From Strongylocentrotus purpuratus (Eukaryota > Echinodermata > Echinoidea > Camarodonta > Strongylocentrotidae): a DNA stretch of 64,000 bases. The translations under genes and the position numbers were made by a program. Positions 23,258 to 33,954 of this stretch are shown piece by piece; the stretch's first letter is position 1; each line of letters starts with the position of its first letter. The stretch spans positions 26,772,291 to 26,836,290 of the forward strand of contig NW_022145604.1 in the NCBI RefSeq assembly GCF_000002235.5, read 5' to 3'. The notes beneath the pieces are model-generated. The model did no database searches. It was not told the DNA's origin and saw only the letters and a list, made by a program, of their open reading frames with translations.

Positions 23258-23560
23258 AAGTTCAGTTCAGTTCAGTTTATTTTCATATTTCTCACATGTT
23301 GTATAGTACATCATTACATATAGCATGTTACATTTTGAACTCATTTTAGGATGCGTTTATACAAACAAAAAAAATAATGATACATAAGACTAAGTTGAAT
23401 AAGGGAAGAAATATGATAGAGCCTAAAGAGAAAGCAATGCTTGTAGGTCATAGGCTCCGGAACAAACAAAGAGACAGTCTACTACACAGAAAACAAAAAC
23501 AACACAATGTAAGATATGCGGAGCCTAATAAAAAGAAGAACATGTCCAGTATTCACTATT
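23258..23560 (-). mobile_element. LINE 3' end, probable
   Basis: On the minus strand the sequence ends AATAAACTGAACTGAACTG with a (GAACT)n tail at 23261-23277. The layout is like the 12738 copy but with a different tail unit. The plus-strand frame at 23377-23688 has Lys/Asn-rich composition and is not called. Confidence 0.4.
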
Positions 23561-23699
23561 CCTTCTACCTCCCATTAATATCTTTCCCGAACCACAGGCG
23601 TAGCCTACATGCTGATCTTCATTTCAATCCCTTACCATCAATTTTCACCAGATTTCCCTCCTTAGCCTCTTCTTCCGACCGATCTTAACCACCATCTAT

Positions 23700-24575
23700 C
23701 CATCTCGATGTGCAGTACATGATGCAGGCGAGACACAGAAACATAATTATAGACAGCAACCCTGTTAATTTTTCCTACTTTATTATTCTTCAGAACCCCC
23801 CCCCCCCTCCACCCATTCTTACCCATATTTCTCATCCATGATTTAAAAATGATTGGCGACCAGCATAACTAGTACCTTTTTTTTGCATAATGGTTATGAA
23901 TTTTATACAAAATGCACTACATGAATAAGCACCCTTTAACCATCAGCTTATTTGTCTCATTCGCGAATTCCTCCACTTTCATTTCCTTACCACAACCCCC
24001 ACCCCTCCTCACCCTGCGTCTCATCGGATCTTAACAGTGCATTTTCAATCTCAGTGCCCAGTACTCCTGGCCTCTAATAAGTATATAATCTTTTACCTAT
24101 CTCTCTTGTTTAATTTGTAATGGGAGGAACGAACTCATTTATCTATTTAATTATCCTAATTTTTGTCCTGTCTCACCTGTCTCACATCCATATGACTCAT
24201 TCTAAATAAAAGAGGTTCAGTTCTGGTAAAGGCTAAAAATAATGATTTTCTTGTACATGTTCTTCATGCTTTTACACTATACATTGATGTGGAACATCAT
24301 CAAGTAGGACATGTCTTCTTAAAAAGCTGCTCTGTAATACCTCGATATTCAAAATACGATTGGAAAGAGTTTAAATTCAGTTGAATCCAAACTGCCGTTC
24401 GTACAGTCTCGCATTATACCTATTTCTGTGTACAGCCTAGTTCATTGTATTTGATTTCCGGGAAGATTTAGTCAACTTATCAATATTATTTCGATAACTC
24501 ACGATGCATTTTAACTATTTGTACTTCATTATCTACCTTTCGTAACTGTTTCTTTTACACCGAGAGAGCATGACC
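23700..24575. other. Unassigned sequence with C tracts
   Basis: C-run at 23797-23807 and C-rich patches near 23995; otherwise nothing recognised. Confidence 0.3.
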
Positions 24576-24579
24576 AGGA

Positions 24580-24724
24580 ACCCGTTTCACAAAGCCATGT
24601 TTCAATGACAAACGACAAAAATAAGTGACAAATCTGCTGATAACCAATCAGGAGCAAGGATTTCTCTAGATTATAACAAAAAATATAATTTATCACTGAT
24701 GACAAGTTTTGTGAATTGGGGCCC
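24580..24724. mobile_element. CGTTTCACAAAG MITE (family C), copy 3
   Basis: Left end AACCCGTTTCACAAAGCCAT; right end CAAGTTTTGTGAATTGGGGC, more worn than the other two. The interior shares 'gctgataaccaatcaggagc' and 'tatcactgatgacaag'. Confidence 0.82.
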
Positions 24725-25001
24725 GAAACTCATCTTTATCACCATCTTCCTTCCCACCTCATTGACCAGTGCTCGCGGTATCTATTCTATCTACATCCAC
24801 CTTGCTACAACACGGGCACGTTCCTTGTTTTTTATCCACTTAACACGGTGACGGAATTGGAAATGACGCTGGAGCGGACATTTATCGAATACTGATGACC
24901 CGGTCGACGATTCTAAAAATTGGGGAAATGGAACACTAGGTTTTCATCTCGGCTGAGGGATGAAAGGAAATATCGCTGTCTTTGATTCACTGTCTCGTAC
25001 G

Positions 25002-25332
25002 TCAGTCGCACCTTCAAACCAACTTCAAACCGACTGCTAACCGACCGACTCTCGGCCGTTCTATCTTAGTCACACTTAGATTGCCCTTAATGGCCCCTAA
25101 ATAAAATAATGAAAAAAATAACACATTTATATATATATTTTTAAATTGTCAGTATGGAGTCGACCTGGAATCAGTTTTGCGACGTGACTGATTATTCATT
25201 ACTCGCACAAACTAGACTGGCCTCAAACCGATTAAAAAAAAACATAACGCCCCCGCCCCCCCCCCCCCCCCCCCCATAGCTAATTTCGGTCGGATTGAAG
25301 TCGGTCTCGAGTCGGTTTGGCAAAGCGACTGA
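25002..25332. mobile_element. CAGTCGC MITE
   Basis: Left end TCAGTCGCACCTTCAAACCA and complement of the right end TCAGTCGCTTTGCCAAACCG form imperfect inverted repeats; 'ccgact' and 'agtcggt' recur inside both halves. A poly-C run (about 25257-25276) lies in the right half. Non-coding. Confidence 0.65.
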
Positions 25333-25339
25333 GGTTCCT

Positions 25340-25780
25340 TCTTTTTCCAATAGCCTGCCAAAATGAAACACGCATCCTATGAATGATCAGTTTTAAAATG
25401 ACCCGTCTGTTTTTAATTTGACTTCAATAAGCTATTAAACTATTAAGTTTCAGATAGTTATTATACAGTAACAAATGTTCTATATTCTTGACAGGAGGGG
25501 TGGGGATAAATACTATTAGCCACCATTGCAATACTGTTCATGACAATTCTCATATTTATTTCTCGTCATTATTTACCGCAGGGTATGGACATTAATGACG
25601 TGCGATTTTGTGGTGGCTGTGGCACATAATGATACAAACATTAAATCAGTCGAGGGCATAGGTAATATGACATCTATATATCACGGGATGGACGTGAAGC
25701 GACATTTTCGTCTTCTATGATATTAAAATATTGACATGGTGACGGTAATTAAATTCAGACTGGCTATTTAAAGTAACCCC
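25340..25780. other. Unassigned sequence
   Basis: No gene or repeat structure recognised. Confidence 0.3.
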
Positions 25781-26253
25781 TGCACTCTTAATGTCAGCGA
25801 GTAAATTGTGCCGAGTAAATCAAGTTGAGTAACAAAATGAGCAATTCAGTACTCAAGCTGGAGTAAGACCTTGATTTTAGTGGTACTCGTCACCCGAGTA
25901 ATTTGTTACCTTCGATAAAGAGTAAATCAATGACTCAACATTGAGTACGAATTTCGTTCGTATCAATTTTGAGTAAACTACGGTTGGGTATTACGCTGCG
26001 GCAGGTGATAAATAAATCAACATTGATCTCTTACCCGAATTTACCTCGGGTGCGAGTGAAAGTTGGATCGATGGAAAGTGCAACTAGCTGTCAATATGCA
26101 TGTGACACCTGTTTTACACATTTTTACATAATAGCAGCTGTATGTTCCTTTATCTACCTAAGGAACTGGATATGTTGTACTCTTTCATTGTCCGTCATGT
26201 GCATGTCTCGTGCATGCATGTGCGCGTGCAGAAAGATGCGAAAGAACTGAGAT

Positions 26254-26794
26254 ACACTCTTAGAAAAAAGGGTGCAAAAAAGGGTGCAAAATAAGAGTTT
26301 GCACCCTTTACATAAAAATGAACCCTATTGAAGGAAAAGGGGTTAAAAAAAGGGTGCAATATAAGATTTTGCACCCTTCCCACAAAAATGAACCCTATCG
26401 ACCAAAAGAGGGTGCAAAATAAAAGTTTGCATATTGCATGCATATTCATGATTACTTTCCACGTGTTCACATAAAAATATATTTATCATGATTTGTTAAG
26501 CAAATTATGACAATGCACATCAATGCACATTTTTTGATTTTGTATTTTCCTTTGGCAATCATTAACCAATATATTATTTTGTCTGATCATGTTACAATTA
26601 CATTCACGTTTTAGCAATAGATATATTGATTATATGATTACTAACCAAGAAACATCATGCATGTTTAATATGTATTTGTGTACGAGCAAATTTTACCAGT
26701 ATTCCTCGATGATGGGTGCAGGATTGCACCTTTTAAAGGGTGCAGGATTGAACCCCTAAAGGTGCTGCTATTGCATCGGTTTGCACCCCTAATG
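26254..26794. mobile_element. GGGTGCAAA element (inner unit of the nest)
   Basis: Begins ACACTCTTAGAAAAAAGGGT and carries two to three copies of a roughly 70-bp unit with AGGGTGCAAAATAAGAGTTT and TTTGCACCCTT plus 'aaaaatgaaccctat' (26264-26435). The right part carries TTTGCACCCCTAATGG in inverted sense. Interior AT-rich and non-coding. Confidence 0.6.
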
Positions 26795-26834
26795 GAGTAA
26801 AAACATGTACTTAACTAAGTACATGTTTTTACTC
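26795..26834. repeat. 40-bp palindrome
   Basis: GAGTAAAAACATGTACTTA, two bases, then its exact complement TAAGTACATGTTTTTACTC. It marks the right junction of the inner element. Confidence 0.9.
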
Positions 26835-27407
26835 AATATTGATTGGGCAACTAAGCGTTACCCAGAAAACATACTCAATATTTGAGCAAAAAAATCGCTC
26901 AAACAATTTGAGTCAAAACATGTACTCGTTAATTGAGTAAAATTTGGCTCAACTCATGAGCAGTTTCTTACTCGACATGAGTTGATTACGTTTCTACCCA
27001 GTACTGAGTAAAAAAGGAAACCGCTAAACAAAGAGTAAATATTGAGTAAAGGTTGACTCATTCAAACTGAGTAGAGATTTAGTCTTTTATTGAGTAATAT
27101 TTTTACTCAACAGATGGGTAGATTTGTTACTCAACACATGCTGAGTAAAGTTTACTCAAAAGTCGGGTGGTTTCCTTTTGACCACCCAAAAGAGTAACAT
27201 TTTGACTCAAATTGAGCAGTTTTTTTTTAGAGTGTGGGAATATGAATCATTCTTGGCATATTTAGGGCGTAAACATACGTTCTACCAACGTTTTAAAGTC
27301 CTCGGGACGTTTGTGAATGTTTTGAGAGCGTTATACTGTACATTGGAATCAAGGTGCAGCCCCTTAACGGCTGACACGTTAATTTCGTTCATTTATCCCA
27401 ATACTTG

Positions 27408-27990
27408 AATAATAATTAAACATATTTCGCTTTTATATAGCGCTTTATAGGCGAGGCGTCAAAAATATCGATACCAGCAGGCTGCCGCCTCACGTATTGG
27501 CGCATCGAGGCTGCAATTACGGCCGAAGCCTGGCTGGGGCAATTATTTTCCACTTATTAACCCAGCCGGCTTGCGCCAGGCTGGGATCTGAGGCTCAGTT
27601 TCCATTCGAAAGGCGGCAGCCGGCGCATGCTTTTGAATGCCATTTCCTACCGCCAGCGGTAGCCGGCTGAGCTAATTTAAAAAATGCAGCCAGGACGCAC
27701 AAGTGCAGTTAGCTGCCGCTGGCTGGTATATTTATTTTTAATAAAACAAATATCTTTAAGCGCTTTACAGAATGTTATACTATTACCCCGGTCAGTGGAT
27801 TCAATACTTGCCCGCACACACTGTGCTTAATCTCCACTCTCGCATCCTAATGAGTACCCATTTAACACCTGGATGGAAAGTGGCAAGTGCAGGTTAATAT
27901 CTTGCCAAAGGATATTAGTGCCGTGTGGGGATTCGAACCCTCAACCTTGGCATCTCCAGTCCAGCGCCTTAAACCACTCGGCCACAACAC
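27408..27990 (-). mobile_element. tRNA-derived SINE, near full length, split by a MITE
   Basis: On the minus strand it opens GTTGTGGCCGAGTGGTTTAA (A-box-like, Ser/Leu-tRNA style) and has AGGGTTCGAATCCCC as the B box. A linker CACTAATATCCTTTGGCAAG follows, then a body with 'agtggagattaagcacagtg' and a tail with GCGCTTAAAG and AGCGCTATATAAAAGCGAAA, ending in an AT-rich tail near 27408. A GC-rich MITE (27474-27726) is inserted in the tail. Without it the SINE is about 330 bp. This is the best-preserved SINE in the window; it is not a functional tRNA gene. Confidence 0.85.
27474..27726. mobile_element. GC-rich MITE inserted in the SINE
   Basis: Starts CCAGCAGGCTGCCGCCT and ends AGCTGCCGCTGGCTGG, flanked by TA on both sides. 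The ends are imperfect inverted repeats, and CCAGCGGTAGCCGGC-like motifs recur internally. Base composition is far richer in GC than its surroundings. Removing it restores a continuous SINE tail. Confidence 0.75.
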
Positions 27991-28231
27991 GTATTCCTAT
28001 ATTCATCAAACTTTGTCGATAGGAAGTTGATAAAATTGTTTATTCTTTAAAGTAGGAATGTGTTGTGCTACTTTCCCTTAATATCAAAGGTATCCTTCAA
28101 TAAGAAAACGTGATTGCATCAAACACACATTGCAATACATGGGGCTAAAATGACGGCAATGACGAGTGAAAGCAACGAATAAATAATGATTACATCAGAA
28201 TCATGACGCAAGCGAATACCAAACGTAAACA

Positions 28232-28420
28232 CAACAAGCTTCTGACACTACTATCTTAAGTGAATTGTTTTTCCCGGAGGACAAATTTGCAATCTCCTTC
28301 CCAACGGAAGCGTTCTATGAAAATGGGTCGGGTATTTTGGGGCAGAAGTCTGTCGCCATGCTGAGCAGATTCTGGACACCTTCCCGCCAGGTCAAATATA
28401 GAATACAACCTACACCATGA
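28232..28420 (+). CDS. Candidate coding exon, unknown protein
   Basis: A frame open without an early ATG reads TTILSELFFPEDKFAISFP and then TEAFYENGSGILGQKSVAML, closing at TGA 28418-28420. Codon texture is good (mixed third positions, no low complexity), unlike the surrounding AT-rich DNA. It could be a terminal exon, or an internal exon ending at CAG|GTCAAA (about 28390), a weak donor. No acceptor is strong. I do not recognise the family. The opposite strand is also partly open, so orientation is not certain. Confidence 0.28.
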   Translation, partial: QQASDTTILSELFFPEDKFAISFPTEAFYENGSGILGQKSVAMLSRFWTPSRQVKYRIQPTP

Positions 28421-28679
28421 TAAAGATCATCACAGACAATCGGATACAATGCATCTTTAACCCGATTAAGACATTCGGACTAGATTTGAATGGAGCGAAA
28501 TTTACATTTTCCATCACGCTAAATATACTTTGAGGTTATTTAAGAAGATCGCAACTATTCTTATGAAAATCAACGTAAGGCAAGTTCAAAAAGCCTTTTG
28601 TGTCACCCATTAAAGAGTGCGAACATAGAGCGTTGAAATTGCCTAGATTTTCTAAAACAGTTGGAATCTTGCTACTAAT

Positions 28680-28821
28680 GCTACGGTCACAAAGGTTCGT
28701 ACGAACGATAATTTCGTACGAATCTCCCTGTTTTTCCATTGCCGTCTTCCCGAATTTCCATTGTCTGAAAAACGTTCGTACGGCGTTCGTAGAAGTTCGT
28801 AATGGCATTTGTGACCGAGGC
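28680..28821. mobile_element. GGTCACAAA MITE
   Basis: Ends GCTACGGTCACAAAGG and CATTTGTGACCGAGGC are inverted repeats with few mismatches. Inside, TTCGTACGAAC-type palindromes recur ('gttcgtacgaacgat', 'ttcgtacggcgttcgtagaa'). 142 bp, non-coding. Confidence 0.75.
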
Positions 28822-29124
28822 TTTAGATATGTAACGGTAAATATAAAGGACGATGGGTAGGTAACAAACTGTTACTTTTTGTTACGAAATCTTATAATCC
28901 ACATTAAATCAATGTCACTTTTATTAAATAAAATTATATGAGTTTCAATAAAATCATCAAATTTCAACTTCATGGAATTCGTAGTATAACAGTATAATAA
29001 TTTATTGTCCTTTTCAGGAAATTTGGTTTCCACTGGTTACAGAGTATTACAATACAAATATATACATGAAATATTACAGGACAGTGATTAACATACACAT
29101 TATGATAAACATACATAATGAATG

Positions 29125-29148
29125 AGATAATATATATGTATATATATA

Positions 29149-29188
<40 letters not shown>
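29125..29188. repeat. (AT)n microsatellite
   Basis: About 30 TA units with a few interruptions. Confidence 0.92.
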
Positions 29189-29192
<4 letters not shown>

Positions 29193-29413
29193 CGTTTCAT
29201 ATTAAGATCTTTAAGAAGATTATGGCGTGATACAGGTTATCAAATTATCGACCTAAACGTTACATGGTAAAAAGGCAAATAATGATGCTGAATATTCTCT
29301 CTGCTTTACGCGTTGCTATAGCTTTCTACTTTGATTAATTATTCTGAACTTGCGAAAATATAAGATGCGACATATCTTTACTTGAGAGCTATCATGATAA
29401 ATAAATATATGTT

Positions 29414-29665
29414 TTATGGCCGCACATTAAACAAAATATATGAGAACTGTGAATAACTATTTTTAACTTGGGGTGGTTTAAAAAGTCGAAACCCCTGTTT
29501 CACCTCCGGATCTGTGAAAGCTGTCGGCTCGGTTTCCTGTCGGTGGTTTACGGCCACCAGTAGCCCATCATTTAAAACTCTCCCCCGAGCCAAGATCCTC
29601 AATTTGCATCGCCTGTTCAACGAGCCTTGGAGTCTCATAGATTGAAAATCTTTGCACTCTCTCAT
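29414..29665 (-). CDS. Candidate coding exon, unknown protein
   Basis: On the minus strand a frame begins MRECKDFQSMRLQGSLNRRC and continues through LARGRVLNDGLLVAVNHRQE and TEPTAFTDPEV. Codons are varied and there is no low complexity until the last dozen residues, where the base composition turns AT-rich. CCGGAG|GTGAAA at about 29507 is a possible donor that would end the exon in that good region. No family recognised. Confidence 0.22.
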   Translation of the reverse strand: MRECKDFQSMRLQGSLNRRCKLRILARGRVLNDGLLVAVNHRQETEPTAFTDPEVKQGFRLFKPPQVKNSYSQFSYILFNVRP

Positions 29666-30254
29666 CGGATATAGCCGATTAGATTTGATTCACAGTCACC
29701 AAAGGGGGTTACGAGCCAGAACGCCGGAGCAGAACGAGCAGAACTTCTTCTTTTTCATGAGAATATTAGGTTTCATCCCTCAAAAGCCTGGCTCGTGTTT
29801 CTCTGGAGAGTTATAGCCACTCTTCAGATATTGATACGATTGGGATATTACGAAGAAAGCTGCATTAATGTGAATTAATTAATGGTGCCCTCCATCAAAA
29901 GCATCATCGAGAGCCTGATGAGGGCACTGCGAGGGTATGCGGTATCATGGACACTCGATTGGTTATCGCGTTTCTTAAACTTCCTCTAAAATTCATGCTC
30001 CAATAGAACAAATCTCATCTTGCGGTCAAAATTGAAAAGAGATACTTTTAGTTCTTTTTATAGATGTCCTTGAAGACGTTTTCTTCAGGCCTTAGATTCG
30101 TTCTTTGGAACTGATGTTTACTTTCCTTTAAATCTGTCTGTGCCAGAGATGTTGTATTTTTGAACTTTTTAACAAAATCAAAACATTGCCTAGCCTTTAA
30201 AACTTTTGTTCGTCTATGTTTAGGTCTAGTATAACAACGTGTCAAGTAGGCTTA

Positions 30255-30292
30255 CATCTCTCTCCCTCTCTCTTCCTCTTTCTCTCTCAGGT
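30255..30292. repeat. CT-rich tract
   Basis: Short pyrimidine run with TCTCTC and CTCTTCCTC; purine strand is the minus strand. Confidence 0.75.
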
Positions 30293-30351
30293 GTTTTGTC
30301 AAAAGCAGGGCCACACAATAGAGTTAGTTCTGTCTTCATCTCTCTATATCT

Positions 30352-30850
30352 TTAGCCGCCTTCTTCATCACGATCTATCACTTTCCAGGTTTCCAGCCCT
30401 AAGCATGTTACCCCCGTAAGATATGTCATATTGATTCTTTCTTCCACATCCATGTTTTTCTCAAGCTTATCACAAGCAGACAATTTTAACAAGTAAGTTG
30501 ACAATGGACAGCCTTGTGGAACTCCTCCCCAAACGTTTCCAGGTTCAGAGTCCCCTTCTGCTCTTCTAATGCTAAGTGCCTGTCCCGCGTACAAGCTCCT
30601 GATGAGGCGTCTTTCCTTCCAGTCGACTGCGAGAGATCTCAACACATCCAGTAGCCTATCCCAATTTCATCCTGTCAAACGCTTTCTAATATTACGGAAA
30701 ACATAAATGTACGTCTTTCTGTACTTCTAGACATCGTTCGAAACGATTTTACTTTCGGGCGATAGCCTCCCGGGTGAGAAGTCCAGCTCGAAACCCAAAC
30801 TAATCATTGCCCACCAAAGGTTTCTGCTTTCTTGGTAATCTTTTTTGGTG
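30352..30850 (-). mobile_element. LINE reverse transcriptase fragment
   Basis: On the minus strand three pieces, in order, fit the central reverse-transcriptase domain of a non-LTR retrotransposon. NDxFGFRAGLLTREAIARK at about 30815-30760 compares with the usual QFGFR.G.GTREAI. KAFDRMK at about 30685-30665 compares with AFDRV. DWKERRLIRSLYAGQALSIR, followed by GVPQGCPLS, lies at 30620-30505, the last being the family's GV.QGCPLSP motif. The pieces are in different frames, so the copy is dead. The YADD region is not recognisable. Clade not certain. Confidence 0.8.
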
Positions 30851-31004
30851 ATGATTCATGGTATGGTTTTCGAAGCATGGAATATAAGCCTTACTGTACG
30901 AAACTCAGAGCAGTTTTTAGTAGCATTATATTTATTTGGCATGGTGATCGTAATTGTCCTAAGAAAGTCCCCAAGCCAGTTATCAGTTTCATAGATATTT
31001 TGAC

Positions 31005-31022
31005 ATAACCCCCCCCCCCCCC
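31005..31022. repeat. Poly-C run
   Basis: A run of about 13 C at 31009-31021. Confidence 0.9.
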
Positions 31023-31091
31023 AAGTCTTCTCCGCTGGGATTCTTTAGAAGTACATAATTTTTTTTTTATACATTTCACAAACTGTTGATA

Positions 31092-31455
31092 TTAAAATGA
31101 CTCGATAACATCGTTGACGGTTGATGAAAACATGCGTAATTTCTGTATGAAATGTTGCTTACTATATTTCTTTTTCTGTACTGACCCTCTACTATGCAAC
31201 AAAATCCGGCAAAAAATTCTCAAACCCCAAAGATCTAACAGTAAATTCTCCTAACTATTTTTGAATTTTTCCCAAACGTTTTTCATTGAAAATAAGACGT
31301 AAGACAGGTTTTAAAAAATCTTTCAACGTTTGAAAGTTTGGAATGGTATTTAGTGCCAATTCATTGCTTTGTGACTATCAACATTCACCTAAAATGTAAT
31401 TAAATTAAACACAGTTGGGAGAATTAAGGAATCAATACGATCAGTTTTTCCTAAT
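31092..31455 (+). mobile_element. TTAA MITE (family B2), copy 2, right end missing
   Basis: Starts TTAAAATGACTCGATAACAT and follows the 8466-8974 copy through 'ctgaccctctactatgcaac', 'ctaactatttttgaattttt', 'gaaaataagacgtaagacag' and 'aggaatcaatacgatcag'. Similarity fades after about 31455 and no matching right end is found. Confidence 0.75.
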
Positions 31456-31459
31456 TGTT

Positions 31460-32560
31460 TTCGTTAATAATTTTGATAGAAAATTTGGCATGCTTAATTT
31501 GTGCTCATGGTGTTCAGTGTGGTTAAACAATAGTTTGTTTTTAATGTCTCAAGTTTTCAAGCTGGAATACATGTCTTGTTACGGATTTTGTTCTTATTTC
31601 CGTGGTATCTATTACAATAGTTTAAGGCAGTGAGAGATGCAAGCCCTCACTTCCAAGGGAATACATCGTAACGCGTCTAAGCCTTTCGGGTGCGAACCTA
31701 AAAGTACCTCATGTTTAACATCAACAAAAGAAAGAGGAAAAGGAACGGGTGTAATTAGAGCGTATTTATACTGAATAATGCCCCAAGAGCTAAGTGCTTC
31801 ACGCGTACTCATAATTATCTCCCCAAGCCGACAGTATATTGCCTATTGCAGCTCCCGCGGTGTGAAAAATGACTCCTAATTCTATAATTCTTCGAATTGA
31901 ATTATCGAAATAGGTGCATACAGAATAGGTACTAGGGATAACAGTACGCTCTGTGTAATGGTTAAAATACACTGTTTTGTCGAACATGTCTGCCTTGCGT
32001 TCATGTTCAAGTTGACACGTATTGTTGCATATTAATCGAGGCTATGAGAACGAAACGATAAATAAGTATTAACAAAGTTTATTTTTCAATAGGAGTGCAT
32101 CAAAGAAAAAAGATGCACGTTACAATGATTTACAAAGTACCTAGAATCACCCTCATTGTTCTGCGCAATTAGAATTAGCCGCATTTTTTGTATAGACAAA
32201 ACGAGTAAGCGGAATTACGTAAATCGTAAATTAATAAGATTAACACAAAAAACGTTTATAGATTGATCTATGATGATATTACCTGTTATGCACTTATTGA
32301 TAGAATAGGGGTAAGCAATCGATCAGGGATTGATAGGTTGAAAAGTGCTACTCCATAAATCATTGACGGTTTTAAGCTGGACTTCAGGTAAAATCCTTTT
32401 CCGAATATCAACGAATGTTTTTCAAATGAATGCGTTTTGCTTGATATCCAAAGACGAGCTTATATTTAAGAACATTTTTCTGTCTGTCTGTGTGTGTCTG
32501 TGTATGCATTGTGTTAGCGAAAAAAGCGAAACTCAAAGAAACACGATTATCGGTTCGTGT
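31460..32560. other. Unassigned sequence
   Basis: No gene or repeat structure recognised. Confidence 0.3.
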
Positions 32561-32796
32561 ATTTTTTTTTGTTCCCCCTCCCTCTCTATCTCCCTCTCCG
32601 TTCCTTTCTCACTCACCTTTTCTTTCTTTCTTTCTCTCTCTCTCTCTCCCTCTCTCTCTCTCTTCTCCCTCTCTCATTCTTATGTTCTTTCTCTCTTTCT
32701 TTCTCTCTCTCTCTTCTCTCCCTCTCTCTTTATTTCTCTTTTCCTCTATCTCTCTCTCTCTCTCACACTTTCTCTTAATCTTCTCCCTCTCTTTAG

Positions 32797-32841
<45 letters not shown>

Positions 32842-32895
32842 ACACACATTCTAACCCACACACACACGCACACACGCACACACACACACTTTCGA
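32560..32895. repeat. (CT)n tract followed by a CA-rich tract
   Basis: Imperfect then pure (CT)n, the longest pure run at about 32803-32838, followed by CACACACGCACA to 32890. This is the largest tract in the window with pyrimidines on the plus strand. Ser-Leu repeat frames across it are artefacts. Confidence 0.95.
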
Positions 32896-32899
32896 TCAC

Positions 32900-33950
32900 T
32901 CATCTCATCTTGTCCGGCGGAGTTGTCAGCCATGTTTGCTCTCTCCGTCAATTTGACTAACGTAAATATGCCTACGCCATATATTCGTTGCTCCGTTGCT
33001 GTGATATAAACAATCTTGTTTTGCTACGATTCAATTCATGATTACTTTTTTAGTTTATGTTCTAAATAAAACATTCTGAAATGAAGGTTTTCTATAGCGT
33101 AAAACTTTGAAAATATATCCTTTCTTATAATTAGAGAAATGCCAATCATTATTTACAGATGCATGTCTGCTTGATTGATCTTAATCAAAAGAATATTCCT
33201 CTTATCCGATACAATACTTTCCATTTTCCCCAATCTTCCATCCAGAGATCTCGCCAATTCATGTCTCCATAATATTACTACCTTTTGTCCGAGCGACTAA
33301 ATAAGGTCGAAGACGATGAGTTTTGTTTTAAAATGTATAAAGGGCGTCTCAACTCCATTTTTTTCTACCCTACATAAAACGAAGAAGCGAAAATTGCCCC
33401 TCACGGTTGAAGGACGACTTTGATCCCGACTTCATTCTTAAGTGGTCATGCGTAATATTAGCAAAATGAAGCTGTAATATCCGGTCACATAGCATGACCC
33501 TTCTCTCTCACCAAACCACGATGTGACGTACTGCAATTTCATGCGTCAAACCTTCACTGGTATATCACAAGTCTAACACATATTGCAGTGACGCGCATGG
33601 GGATTTAAATGGATGTGATGATGTAGGATATGTGAACTAATTGGGTTTATTCTTGCATCATCAAAATTGACACCCATCTTTAAGGTAAATGTGGCTGAGA
33701 GGTGGCTTTTCTACCTCTATTCGGGCCAAGGACTTTTATAGATGACGAAGATATTCCTGTGGGGGATGCATTATGAAATTGCTTAGGAAGTAGAAATACT
33801 TTCCTCATCGCTGCACACTGATCCGTAGCATAAGCTGTAGTATACCTTTGGGATTACGGTTCATATATCTATACTCTCGTTCTGTTTATCAGTGTTTGTT
33901 GTAATAATATATTTTCACATTTTTAAACTGTAGCGTTACTTTTGGTATTG
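32900..33950. other. Unassigned sequence
   Basis: No gene or repeat structure recognised. Confidence 0.3.
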
Positions 33951-33954
33951 TAGG

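Larger units (their letters stand above)
25783..27234. mobile_element. GAGTAA/TTACTC-rich element with CACTCT ends (outer unit of a nest)
   Basis: Left end CACTCTTAATGTCAGCGAGT and complement of the right end CACTCTAAAAAAAAACTGCT. Both flanks (25800-25985 and 26795-27225) are packed with GAGTAA, TGACTCAA and TTACTCAA motifs in both orientations. A different element (26254-26794) occupies the middle. No transposase frame seen. Confidence 0.6.

Noticed and set aside
27915-27990. tRNA-Ser/Leu gene on the minus strand
   Set aside because: The head is good but continues into a SINE body and tail with no acceptor stem closure.
30048-30245. 65-codon Lys/Arg-rich minus-strand frame near the LINE fragment
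   Set aside because: Might be another LINE piece, but no motif supports it.
32345-32960. Three overlapping frames of 73-169 codons, Ser/Leu/Phe-rich
   Set aside because: They depend on the (CT)n tract; outside it no coding texture or domain.
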